From NCBI GenBank assembly GCA_900323505.1, contig OOIN01000002.1, positions 2,604,001 through 2,668,000 on the forward strand: DNA of 64,000 nt. The letters are read 5' to 3'. Positions 19,221-28,698 of the stretch are shown here, in pieces. Position 1 is the first letter of the stretch; every line of letters begins with the position of its first letter. Under the pieces are notes generated by a model. The model did not search any database. It was given only the letters and a program-made list of their open reading frames with translations, and had not been told where the DNA came from. Position numbers and translations under genes: made by a program. The DNA is from Ustilago trichophora (taxonomy: Eukaryota > Basidiomycota > Ustilaginomycetes > Ustilaginales > Ustilaginaceae).

Positions 19221-21926
19221 TCAAAGTTGAACGAACGATAAGAGCTCAGCAGCCGATTGCACAGTCGCAGCATCTTCTTCAACCTGATGCAGGAGCGGAG
19301 TTACAGCCATCGTAGACCTTCCTTTCCTGACGCCACTTGCAGTCGGTGGAAGGACAGATTTTCTCGCCCTAGGGTGAAGGGACTTTCTCCCAGCCACCGG
19401 AGCACTCTTCTTAGCTCCGCTCGACGAGGCAGCCACTTCATCCAAAAACCCACGTGCAGCAGCATCCAGTCGAGCAGCTGCATTATGCAGCGAGGTATAG
19501 GCCTGCGTTTCATGCTGTGCATTTGGGTCTGTAGGTTTGGGCGGTTTGCAAGACTTGCACTTGACACGGATGAGTTTGTGCGCAAGGTAGCGCAGCCAGA
19601 GCAGGTTGGTTGCTGGGTTGAAGCTTTGCCAGTCGCCTTTGGTAAGTGTACGCATTTCGCGGTAGACGTCGAATTGGGGGTCGCCCGAGCCTTCAAATAG
19701 GGTCTCATCGTCAAAAGGGTAGTGGAGGACGTCGGGTTTCTTGCTCTTGCTTTTGGTGGTGGGCGAGATGGATGCACGGGAGAGGGTAAAGTCGATGATC
19801 GTTGCTTTGACTCCGGAGGTGCTGGGATTAAGCAGCCAGCTCGGCGCAGCGTCATCATCCGTATTACTGACCTTTGAGCGCGCAACCGACTTGCGACGAG
19901 TTGTCTCCGTGACGAGCGGGGCGGCTGAATCCTGCGAGACGGTCTGAACGAGAATGTTGCCCCAATGCAGGTCACGATGTTCGAACTCGTACCTCGACTC
20001 CATCTCGCTCAATCCCGCAACCACCTGCCAAAAGATCGATGCGGCCTGCAGCCAGGACTTGACTTTGAGGCTCTCCAGATCCGTTCCTCCATCAGACATG
20101 ACGATCAAGGCGTACACCTGTTGACGGCCCAACACATGTGGGCGGATGTTTTCTGCTCCTTCGCCCGTCTTGGTGCGGCGCTTGGCGTCCCATCGATCCC
20201 AGGCTTGAAGAAGAGCTGCTGGGTACGTGCCCCTGACGATGTGCGCTGCTCGCAGTGATACAAATGAGGCTGTAGCGCTGTATTCGCGCCCGATGAGCTG
20301 CATGAGTCGGATCTCGCGTTCAACATCAGCGGCAGGCGATGTGTAGGGAAGATCGTCGCCATCGTCGGTGCTGTTGGGGCCTGAAATGGGGATGATCTTG
20401 AGCACGAGTGCTTCCTGCTTTCCACCCCTGGTAGAGGAGGTCGATTGTGAACATTCAAAGATCTTGAAAACTTCGCTGTAGCTCGCTTCTCCGATCTTCT
20501 CCCGACGGCGGCGTGAGGGAGACGTCTTGGAGGAGCTCGCAGCTGTACGAAGTTGACGGATCACTTCTGCGAAAGAGTTGGGCTTGGTCTGGCAGACGGA
20601 GGCAAGCAGCGCGGAAAGATGGCTATCACTTGCCGTCACCTCTTCCCCATCTGCCACTGCGAGGTCAGCCACCCGAGCTGCGAGCTTGACCGTGGGATCT
20701 TGCTCACTCTCGTCCTCTGATCCCTCTGTGGCCTTGTCTGTGTCCTCGTCCTCATCGCTGTCTGCTGCGATGCGTCGGGTGACACGTTTGTTCTGCTTGG
20801 CTTTGGATTTAGCGGCGGCTGACCTTTCAGGTGGTGGAATGCACAAGTCGTCATAGTTCGGAATGATGAGGGTGAAAGACGACTGACTAGTGCTTCCATC
20901 TTCAAAAGCTGAGCCCGACACGCCGTTGACAGATGACAGCGACGAGTCCGAGATGGTGATTGCAGTCGATCGTGTCGAGCCCAAGGCGGAAGTGTGCCTT
21001 GGCCTTGCAGCTATCGACTTTCTAGCGTTGCTGCGTACCGCTGGGGCTTTAGACTTGCGGCCTTGTGTATCGGATGTTTGTTTTGAGGCTGGAGCAGAGA
21101 ATTTGATCTGCTGTCGCTCTTGCTCTTCCTCAAGAGCGAGCTCAGCCAGCTGTCGAGCCTTCTCAACAAAGTAGGATTTGGTAGGAACGGGGCGGCGTGG
21201 TGTCATGTCTCTGTCGGTGAAGTCGTAGTCCTCGATTGCCACGCGCGCCGCTTGGGCTGCTCGGCGAGGGGCTCTACCAGTCGGCTGACTCTGTGGCGGC
21301 GTTGACTCGTTGGGTAGTGGTGCAGCAGAACTGCTGGCTGGAGTTGACACCTTGGATCGTAGAGGCTTCCTTACAGTCTGTGGAGACTCGGCTGCTACTC
21401 GCTTGGAGGTGGTTCGTCGGGCTTTCGGTGTCGTGATGATCGCAGCATCATTTTGTACGGACTTTGCTGCAGACTTGCGTGGTCTAAGGCTGGTTTGGCT
21501 TTCCACCTCTACCTGCTCTTTGATGGTGGGCACCCTGCTCGACAATGGTTTCCTCTGTCCCTCTTTGCTGGACGGCTGTATAGCTGTCTTCGGTGATTTA
21601 GTTGAGCTACAAGCAGAATGAAAGGACAGACTGGAGTTGGCGGTATCATACGCTGCGCTTTGATCTGCTGCTGGCTGACTGTTTAGAGAATCATCGTCGT
21701 TGTCCCCATCCGAGTCCGAGCTTTCGGAAAGGAGCTGTGAAGGCAGCACCGAAGCTCTAGATCGTCCGTATGTGGTTTTTGGCCTGGATCGAGAATTCAA
21801 GAAATCGAACGGATCGTTCTCATCGTTCTGCAAAGAAGTAAAGGTGCTGTGACGATTGACGATCCTGAGTTCTGCTTTGCGTCCGTACACCGACACCTTT
21901 TTGGTGTTACCTGAAAGGAACGACAT
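19221..21926 (-). CDS. Haspin-type protein kinase (histone H3 Thr3 kinase)
   Basis: Haspin phosphorylates histone H3 on Thr3 in mitosis and recruits the chromosomal passenger complex to centromeres. Single exon, 901 aa from MSFLSGNTKKVSVYGRK; an upstream in-frame ATG at 22082 adds non-conserved sequence. Residues 1 to about 470 are disordered, basic and Ser-rich. The atypical kinase domain covers about 474-870: the glycine loop region KIGEASYSEVFKIFE (G479), EIRLMQLIGREYSATASF, the catalytic loop HRDLHWGNILV (D652) and DFTLSRAS (D712), which replaces DFG as in haspins (DYT). The C-lobe signature is FEGSGDPQFDVYREMR. The normal haspin features are all present, so it is probably active. It is divergent from MRPL1. 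Confidence 0.92.
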   Translation of the reverse strand: MSFLSGNTKKVSVYGRKAELRIVNRHSTFTSLQNDENDPFDFLNSRSRPKTTYGRSRASVLPSQLLSESSDSDGDNDDDSLNSQPAADQSAAYDTANSSLSFHSACSSTKSPKTAIQPSSKEGQRKPLSSRVPTIKEQVEVESQTSLRPRKSAAKSVQNDAAIITTPKARRTTSKRVAAESPQTVRKPLRSKVSTPASSSAAPLPNESTPPQSQPTGRAPRRAAQAARVAIEDYDFTDRDMTPRRPVPTKSYFVEKARQLAELALEEEQERQQIKFSAPASKQTSDTQGRKSKAPAVRSNARKSIAARPRHTSALGSTRSTAITISDSSLSSVNGVSGSAFEDGSTSQSSFTLIIPNYDDLCIPPPERSAAAKSKAKQNKRVTRRIAADSDEDEDTDKATEGSEDESEQDPTVKLAARVADLAVADGEEVTASDSHLSALLASVCQTKPNSFAEVIRQLRTAASSSKTSPSRRRREKIGEASYSEVFKIFECSQSTSSTRGGKQEALVLKIIPISGPNSTDDGDDLPYTSPAADVEREIRLMQLIGREYSATASFVSLRAAHIVRGTYPAALLQAWDRWDAKRRTKTGEGAENIRPHVLGRQQVYALIVMSDGGTDLESLKVKSWLQAASIFWQVVAGLSEMESRYEFEHRDLHWGNILVQTVSQDSAAPLVTETTRRKSVARSKVSNTDDDAAPSWLLNPSTSGVKATIIDFTLSRASISPTTKSKSKKPDVLHYPFDDETLFEGSGDPQFDVYREMRTLTKGDWQSFNPATNLLWLRYLAHKLIRVKCKSCKPPKPTDPNAQHETQAYTSLHNAAARLDAAARGFLDEVAASSSGAKKSAPVAGRKSLHPRARKSVLPPTASGVRKGRSTMAVTPLLHQVEEDAATVQSAAELLSFVQL

Positions 21927-22371
21927 GGCGATGCGGCAAGCGCCCGAGAATCCTAGGCTGAAGGTTACGTGGATGCGATGAGGTGAGATAGGGTTGATGG
22001 TGGTGAAGAACACCTGGGAGGGTGACGAAGCTGAGCTATGGTTATGGGCGGCTATCCAGAGCCGTAGATCTGCATGCATCAAAAAAGCCGGGTGGAAGAG
22101 AACACCAACACATGACTTTGCCCACTTTGGCTCTCACCCAAATTCAACGCGAATTCTACACGTGACTGGAGGGGCAAAAAGTTGGATTATGTAAGCGAGA
22201 CAGAGCAAGAAAGGAAAGAAGGTCAAAAGTCGCATTCCCAATTTCTTCTTCCGATATCAGCCAGAAGACACCAATTCTGTTGGATCCTGTTTCGTCGGCA
22301 TCGTCTAGATTATCACCATACCCTCTTGGATATTGACCCACCTAGTACGGCCGATATCTCTCGTCACTGAA
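21927..22371. other. Divergent promoter between haspin and MRPL1
   Basis: 445 bases between two divergent starts. No clear TATA box. Short ORFs here are in-frame extensions or noise. Confidence 0.4.
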
Positions 22372-23439
22372 ATGTCGTTTCTTCTCCCTGGTACCGCTTC
22401 CAGGGCTCTGGCCTCAGCCTCGGCCTCCAGCTCTCGATCTTTCAGCACCTCGATCGTCACCTTGAAAAAGTCCAACCGTGCTCGCGGCGCCGCCAGGAAA
22501 TCGCCTCGTAACCAAGCACTCTTCGCCGCTCTTTCGTCTCGAATCACACCAAGGCAAGGTGGAATTGCAGCAGCAGCAGCCAGTGCAGGAGCCAAGTCGG
22601 GCAAGAAGGCATCCAACAATCTTGAGCCCGCCGAGGGAGAGACCCTTCTTACCCTCGAGCAGGCGTGCGAACAGCTTCAGGCGCACGGTGCTGCCAGTCG
22701 ACCCCTCAATGCATTCGAAGTCCACATTGTCACATCCGTCTCCTCGCATCAGACCAATGCCCTTCGAGGCAGAATCGCATACCCAAGAGATCCCAGGACT
22801 AAGCAGGAACGTCTGCTGATCTTTGCCGAGGAAGGCTCTGAAGCTGCCGAGGCTGTCAAGGAAATCATTCAGAACGAGGCTGCATCTTCATCGTCATCCT
22901 CCTCACAATCGGAGCCTGCCATCATCGTTGGTGGATCCGAGCTCATCTCGCAGGTGCTCAACAACCGCGTAACTGGCTTCACCAAGGTTCTCTGCACCAA
23001 CACGCTCCTCTCCGAGGTATCCAAGGGTCTTGCCAGGTCACTGGGTCCCAAGGGTCTGATGCCCAACCCTCGTCGTGGTACCGTGGTTCCATCAGATGAC
23101 AGGAAATCGATTGTCGATGCCATCCGCGAGTCGAAGGGTGCCATGGATTGGAGGTCAGACAAGGTTGGTGTGATTCGAGGTGCCGTCGGCCGTCTCAACT
23201 TTGACAAGGAAGATGTAAAGAAAAACGTCACCACCTTGCTCGATGCTATCGTCCAGAAGGTACCCACTTTGGGATCCCAGCAGGCAGCGCAGGGTGCAGG
23301 ACAGGCCAAGGAATATACTGCACGAGACAAGAGGTCGCCAGGAGAGCTCAAGAAGGCTGCCAACATCATCAAGCAGGTCCACCTCAGCTCTACTCAAGGC
23401 CCAGGTATCAAGCTCGATCTGCGCGATGTTCTGGCTTGA
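22372..23439 (+). CDS. MRPL1: Mitochondrial large-subunit ribosomal protein uL1m
   Basis: Single exon, 355 aa. The N-terminus MSFLLPGTASRALASASASS, then SRSFSTSIVTLKKSNRARGAAR, is rich in Ser, Ala and Arg and lacks acids, a good mitochondrial targeting sequence. The body is L1-like: ALRGRIAYPRDPRTKQERLL, then FTKVLCTNTLLSEVSKGLAR, and the strongly conserved LGPKGLMPNPRRGTVVP, the L1 signature region. DKVGVIRGAVGRLNF and NVTTLLDAI follow. A Ser run and an Ala/Gln-rich insert lie between conserved blocks. The protein would form the L1 stalk of the mitoribosome. The start is the first in-frame ATG. Confidence 0.93.
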   Translation: MSFLLPGTASRALASASASSSRSFSTSIVTLKKSNRARGAARKSPRNQALFAALSSRITPRQGGIAAAAASAGAKSGKKASNNLEPAEGETLLTLEQACEQLQAHGAASRPLNAFEVHIVTSVSSHQTNALRGRIAYPRDPRTKQERLLIFAEEGSEAAEAVKEIIQNEAASSSSSSSQSEPAIIVGGSELISQVLNNRVTGFTKVLCTNTLLSEVSKGLARSLGPKGLMPNPRRGTVVPSDDRKSIVDAIRESKGAMDWRSDKVGVIRGAVGRLNFDKEDVKKNVTTLLDAIVQKVPTLGSQQAAQGAGQAKEYTARDKRSPGELKKAANIIKQVHLSSTQGPGIKLDLRDVLA

Positions 23440-23817
23440 GCAGCTCAAATTGTAATCATCTCTTCTGTCACATGATCGTAAGTTTTGTTTTCAACATCCA
23501 AACATGAGAGCGTGTGGTGTCAATGCGCGTGATCACGCAACTCTCCTATCAGACTTCCTGACTGGTCACAGAGTGGTTGTGATGGACCTGAGTCTTCCTT
23601 CGAGAGCATCGGAAGGATTCCCACTGACTATCTCAACTGAGAGCAGCAAGATAGAAGTGAGCCGAACGTTGATGCAGTTGGGCACAGTCGCTCACTCACA
23701 ATAAAACCAATACTATCGGAGCGCGACCGATCAAATGAATGGTATCTACGAAACTTGGGATTCTCTTGTATATATATGTAACATGTTTGAATAGCAGAAG
23801 TCGAGCTCCTCAAGCTC
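23440..23817. other. Convergent intergenic region between MRPL1 and ADE5,7
   Basis: 378 bases with AT-rich patches (for example the TATATATATG stretch at about 23768) and no supported gene. It is expected to hold the two 3' UTRs. Confidence 0.45.
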
Positions 23818-26310
23818 TTAAAGAGCCCAGCTCTCCATGTTAGTGTAGTGGACACCCTCGCCGTCAATGACGCGGCCCATGACAACAGGTCGCTCACCAG
23901 CCTGGCTGAGCAAGCCCAAGATCCTCTCCTGCTGCTCCTGCTGAATGATGAGCACCATGCCGATACCGTTGTTGAAGGTCCTGGCCATCTCCTCGGGCTC
24001 GACGTTACCGGTAGCTTGCAACCAGTCGAACAGTGCCGGTCGCTGCCACGATGCGAGGTCGATCTCGACACCCTTGCCAGGTGCGAGGATACGTGGGATG
24101 TTTTCTGTGAATCCGCCACCGGTGATGTGCGAAAGGGCGAGCAATCCCTGAGCCTCAGCGAAGAGGGGGGTGAGAGCATCGACGTAAATGCGAGTAGGGG
24201 CGATCAAGGCATCACCGAGGGTGGCGGCAGATGCAGAGCCGTCCTTTTCGGCAGACCAGGGGCAAGGTGCCGAAAGGTTGAGGCCAGATCGCGAGACAAT
24301 CTTTCGAACGAGCGAGAAACCATTCGAGTGAACACCGGAACTGTGCAGACCAACGAGAACATCACCGGCCTTGAGCTGGTCGAGCAATGGCAAGAGAGCC
24401 TCACGCTCGACGGCGCCAACAGCAAATCCGGCAAGATCGTAGTCATCACCTTCGTACATGCCGGGCATCTCGGCGGTTTCACCGCCAATAAGACCACACT
24501 TGGCCTGTCGGCATCCCTCGGCGATACCAGAGATGACCGAGGTGGCCACGGGTACGCTCAGCTTGGAGCACGCAAAGTAGTCGAGGAAGTAGAGCGGGGC
24601 AGCACCCTGAACGAGCAAGTCGTTGACCGACATGGCCACAAGATCGATACCCACGGTGTCGTGCTTGCCCATGTCAAGAGCGACACGGAGCTTTGTGCCT
24701 ACACCGTCAGTGCCCGAAACGAGAACAGGGTCACGCATGCCGATCGCCTTGAGGTCAAAAGTACCACCGAAGCCACCGAGGGAAGCGTCGCAACCGGGTC
24801 GGCGAGTCGACTTGGCAAGGGGCTTGATTGCCTCGACGAGAGAGTTACCAGCGTCAATGTCGACACCAGCGGCGGCGTAGGTGAGACCAGCTGGGGCCGA
24901 GCTACCAGCAGCGGGCTTAAGGGCTCGGTGAGCAATGTCGCGACGGAAGGTCTTGCCCTCGAAGTGAACAGCGTCAACACCCTGGTAGGCGAGCTCGACA
25001 GCCTCCTGCAAAGTGTTGCCGAATGCCGAGACGGCGAGCACACGACCACCGGCAGTGACGAGCTGGCCATTGGCGTCGATCTTGGTACCAGCGTGGTAAA
25101 CAGTGACGTTTTGGGGCACAGCACCGATAGTGATTGGCACACCGGTGGGGTACTTGCCAGGGTAGCCCTGGCTGGCGAGAACAATGCTGACGGCGTGCTG
25201 GTTGCGGACGACAGGCTTGACCGAGTCGAGACGACGCTCAACGCAAGCGAGGACGATGTCGGCAAGGCTGGTCTTGGACTCGTCGAGCAGCTCGAGGACG
25301 GCCTCGGTCTCGGGGTCACCGAAGCGGACGTTGTATTCGAGCACCTTGGGGCCGTCGGCGGTGAGCATGAGACCGACGAAGAGCATGCCGACAAAGGGGA
25401 AACCCTCGTTACGCATACCATCGATGGTGGGAACGAGCACCTCGTTGCGGATACGAGCGGGGAGGTCATCGACGAGACCTTCGGGAGCGGGAGTGTAGGC
25501 ACCCATACCACCCGTGTTGGGGCCAGTGTCACCCTCACCAATACGCTTGTGGTCCTGGCAGCCGGGGAGAGCAGTGACAGTGTATCCGTCAGAGAAGGCA
25601 AGCACCGAAAGCTCGGGGCCGACGAGCCTCTGCTCGATCAGGAGAGACGATCCGGCATCACCAAAGACCTTTTTGACAAGAATGTCCTCGACACCCTCAC
25701 GAGCCTCGGCATCGGACTCGGGGAGGAGAACACCCTTACCGGCGGCAAGACCGGAAGCCTTGAGGACGACCTGCTGAGCACCGCCAAGCTTCTGGATGTA
25801 GGTGAGGCACTCGTGGACCTGGGAGGCGTCGAACGACTGGAAAGCAGCGGTGGGAATGTTGTACTTGTCCATGAAGGCCTTGGCGAAGGTCTTGGAACCT
25901 TCCATCTGGGCAGCGACGGGCGAGGGGCCAAAGACGGGGATGCCGACCTTGCGGAAGGCGAGCTCGACACCATCGACCAATGGCTGCTCGGGACCGGGGA
26001 AGCAGAGGTTGATGCCGTTCTGGACAGCCCAGGCGGTGATGTCGCCAAAGTCGCCCGAGGCATTGGGGGAGTCGAGGTTGGTGCATCGAGGGCCAAGCGT
26101 GGCGGTACCGCCGTTACCGGGCGCGCAGAAGACGTGCTCTACGCGAGGGGAGCGGAGGAAGTGATTGGCGATGGCATGTTCACGTCCACCGGAGCCAAGG
26201 ATAAGGACGCGAAGAGGAGCGGGCGATGGAAGCATCGACTCGAGGGGGATGTTGAGAGTGGAAGAAGCCATCTTGGGTCGTTTGCGGCAAGGTTCTTGTT
26301 GCACCTGCAT
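23818..26310 (-). CDS. ADE5,7: Bifunctional purine enzyme: GAR synthetase / AIR synthetase
   Basis: Catalyses two steps of de novo purine synthesis in the cytosol: phosphoribosylamine-glycine ligase and phosphoribosylformylglycinamidine cyclo-ligase. Single exon, 830 aa from the ATG at 26310; a second in-frame ATG at 26271 ([12 protein letters not shown]) is an alternative. The N-terminal GARS half has [31 protein letters not shown], the ATP-grasp core [34 protein letters not shown] and [14 protein letters not shown]. After a linker the AIRS half shows [65 protein letters not shown] and [10 protein letters not shown]. Fungi normally carry this two-domain fusion (yeast ADE5,7), whereas animals have a third domain. 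Codon use is strongly C-biased, indicating high expression. Confidence 0.96.
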   Translation of the reverse strand: MQVQQEPCRKRPKMASSTLNIPLESMLPSPAPLRVLILGSGGREHAIANHFLRSPRVEHVFCAPGNGGTATLGPRCTNLDSPNASGDFGDITAWAVQNGINLCFPGPEQPLVDGVELAFRKVGIPVFGPSPVAAQMEGSKTFAKAFMDKYNIPTAAFQSFDASQVHECLTYIQKLGGAQQVVLKASGLAAGKGVLLPESDAEAREGVEDILVKKVFGDAGSSLLIEQRLVGPELSVLAFSDGYTVTALPGCQDHKRIGEGDTGPNTGGMGAYTPAPEGLVDDLPARIRNEVLVPTIDGMRNEGFPFVGMLFVGLMLTADGPKVLEYNVRFGDPETEAVLELLDESKTSLADIVLACVERRLDSVKPVVRNQHAVSIVLASQGYPGKYPTGVPITIGAVPQNVTVYHAGTKIDANGQLVTAGGRVLAVSAFGNTLQEAVELAYQGVDAVHFEGKTFRRDIAHRALKPAAGSSAPAGLTYAAAGVDIDAGNSLVEAIKPLAKSTRRPGCDASLGGFGGTFDLKAIGMRDPVLVSGTDGVGTKLRVALDMGKHDTVGIDLVAMSVNDLLVQGAAPLYFLDYFACSKLSVPVATSVISGIAEGCRQAKCGLIGGETAEMPGMYEGDDYDLAGFAVGAVEREALLPLLDQLKAGDVLVGLHSSGVHSNGFSLVRKIVSRSGLNLSAPCPWSAEKDGSASAATLGDALIAPTRIYVDALTPLFAEAQGLLALSHITGGGFTENIPRILAPGKGVEIDLASWQRPALFDWLQATGNVEPEEMARTFNNGIGMVLIIQQEQQERILGLLSQAGERPVVMGRVIDGEGVHYTNMESWAL

Positions 26311-28698
26311 TATACTTCGCCTCTGTAACGAGACGAGCTAACAAGGGATGCGGGGTGGAGGAGAAGCGAGTGGAGCAAGGTGGAGAGAAGAAGGATGGAA
26401 CTCGGAGAAGGCCGATCTTCGAGAAGAAGAAGAAGAAAAAGAAGAAGGGAAGGAGCAGGACAGCCGACGACGGTGTTGGTCAGGGCCAGGCGAGGGTTCA
26501 CGAAAAAAGCAAGCTTCCAGATTGGCTGTTGTCGCTGCTGTCAAAAGCGTACAGTATCTTGCTGTGGAGACAGCGTCCAACAAAATTTCTTTTTCGGAAA
26601 AGCGAACAGGAAGACTTGGCTCTCTCCACGTTCCTCCGTGTCTACGCCAATGGCAAGCCCTTTCCTTTGAGTGACGCTTTCTTCCTTGCACTGACTCGCC
26701 AAACAAAGCTTTCTTGGGCTCGCATGGGTCCCAAAGGGCAAGAAAAGAAAAATTTCGACAGGAAAAGCTGGAAGGACAAGATGAATTCTAATCCGACTTC
26801 CGATGTTCCTCGAGTGGCGATCATGTTTATCGGCCGTGTACAGATGATCGAGGCTGAACATGTTTTTCATCGGGCGAACCGATCCGAATTGCTTTCAGCG
26901 CATATCTTTTTCAAGTTGCAAGAAACCGTGGGGGTATTCTCACACAAGAGCTGGCCCCAAATTAGGAACATTGATGCACTAGCTACGCGAGGGTTTGTAG
27001 AGGGCGATCAGTTGCGAGCAAAGGATCTGCGTTTGCTTGGAAGCTTATCTGATCCGAGACAAGACTCTGCTGGCGCATCCATTTGGTATTCAAAGCTGGA
27101 ATGGGCTGTCAGCAATCGCAACCAACTGACTGCAGTACTGAAGCTGCTTCAATTCAGCTACATCTTGGCGCGCAGAAATCAGATAGCCAGATCAGCGCGC
27201 CAAGGATCGGATCGGCCCAAGTTGCGTTGCGGTAGGCAAAGAATATTCTTTCAGCTGTCCATGTCACGCAGAGACCGTCGAACAGCTTCCAAGTCGGCTG
27301 GCGAAAGGGTGCGGCGAGCGTGGGAAGAAAGTGCAAGGAAAGTGGGGGGCACTCGGTTCGGCCTTCCAAGCGACAAAGAGGCGAGAAAAGAGACGAAAAA
27401 GAAAACAAGATCCGTGATGCTCCGCTTATCAGATCTCGGCGCGCGGGCTCTCTGGCGCGCTAAAGGGATGAAAATTTGATCAACTCATGGGCCTTTCAGA
27501 TTTGTGCTTCTGGTACACGGAGGGCTCTTGGCCGAGACCAACAATCTCTTGGCGCAGGACTATCACGAGGTGCAACTGCGGCATTAGCTATGGTTCCATT
27601 GAAACTGCCACAGAGGGACGCTCCTGTGCAGCGAGTCGGATGGTAAGAGATCGTGATGCGAGTCTCCACACAATGTTGGCTGTCCATGAGGAAGGCAAGA
27701 CACGAAAAGGCAGGAGAAAGGAGGCATAGGAGATAGGGGAAGGTATACGAACGAGTGCCAGACCGGATGGGCCATCAAACGCAGGCAGGCGTGGCGTGGC
27801 ATGGCATGGCATGCATGGCTTGACTATCTGATTACGGAAACGGACGGAGTCAACTTTCAACCTGCGCTGCGAGACTGTGTGCCAAATCTGGCAACTCGGG
27901 CGCTGTTGGACGAAATGACGGCAAACAAGGCGGATTTTCAGCGAGGTACGGCTGACTCGGTCAAACAAAAAAAAAAGAAAAAGCAAAAAGAGAGAGGCGC
28001 TGCAAGCCAATCAATAATCAGATGGCAAGCGAGCCAAAGAGACTGTTTCGGACCGAGAAAATTCAAGAGGCACTTTTGGGTGGAGTACAGTACAGAACAG
28101 CGAATTCAAATTCCACTTTTACACAGACAGCCAAGAGTCGAAGAAAAGGCAAGGCTGTACTGCGTAGTACTCACAAAAGCTGAGACTGGCCTGCCGCCTT
28201 GTTTGCTCATTCCTATTTCGAACTTCCGCCTTACATCAATCAGCCACAGCTTTGACTCTCCGTGTACTGTACTGTACAGCAACACTTGCCAAGCACTCCT
28301 TCCTCTGCAACATGCTTCTCCGAACAGTTCCGTTGTTGGCTTCTCTTGTTCCTCTTGCTTGTAGCGTACCCTACATCTCTTTCTACCACCATCATCTGTA
28401 TCATTACAACGAACACTTAGCCTAGGATTCAAGCATTCATTATACGGCCTCGGCATTGGATCCATGCTACCAGCATTCTAGCATTCTGTCTCATCACTAC
28501 ATCACACTCGTTTTCTCCCACTTCCAAGCTTTCAAGACCAACGCCATCGCTTCAACCTCAATCGTGTCGGCTCATCTAGTCGCCGTCACTCGAGCGTCTC
28601 GCTCTCTCTTCAGCAGCGCAACCGCTCGTGGTATCAGCGCCCCCCTACCACATCACATCGTTCCTGCTCGCAACATTCGAGCATTCACGTCTTCAGCC
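26311..28698. other. Long divergent intergenic region, unsupported ORF, AAG tract
   Basis: About 2.4 kb between ADE5,7 and the FAD oxidoreductase start. An AAG/GAA tract at 26421-26449 forms a pyrimidine tract in the ADE5,7 leader. One plus-strand ORF (26355-27479, 374 codons) is Lys/Arg-rich, starts in the AAG tract and shows no recognisable domain; I do not call it a gene. The 28312-28360 stretch may be a leader exon of the oxidoreductase. TGTAC-type repeats occur near 28085-28094 and 28262-28278. Confidence 0.5.
26421..26449. repeat. (AAG)n / (CTT)n tract in the ADE5,7 leader
   Basis: A nearly pure AAG run about 110 bases upstream of the ADE5,7 start, reading as a pyrimidine tract on the gene strand. 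It resembles the tract upstream of RRB1. Confidence 0.75.

Noticed and set aside
23848..26328. An 826-codon open frame on plus lying antisense to ADE5,7
   Set aside because: It covers the minus gene almost exactly and has Val/Glu/Gly/Asp-rich mirror composition with no domain. Strong C-ending codon bias in the real gene removes stops from the antisense frame.
26355..27479. 374-codon plus ORF upstream of the FAD oxidoreductase
   Set aside because: It starts inside an AAG simple repeat, is Lys/Arg-rich with no recognisable domain, and lies in the ADE5,7 promoter. Long but unsupported.
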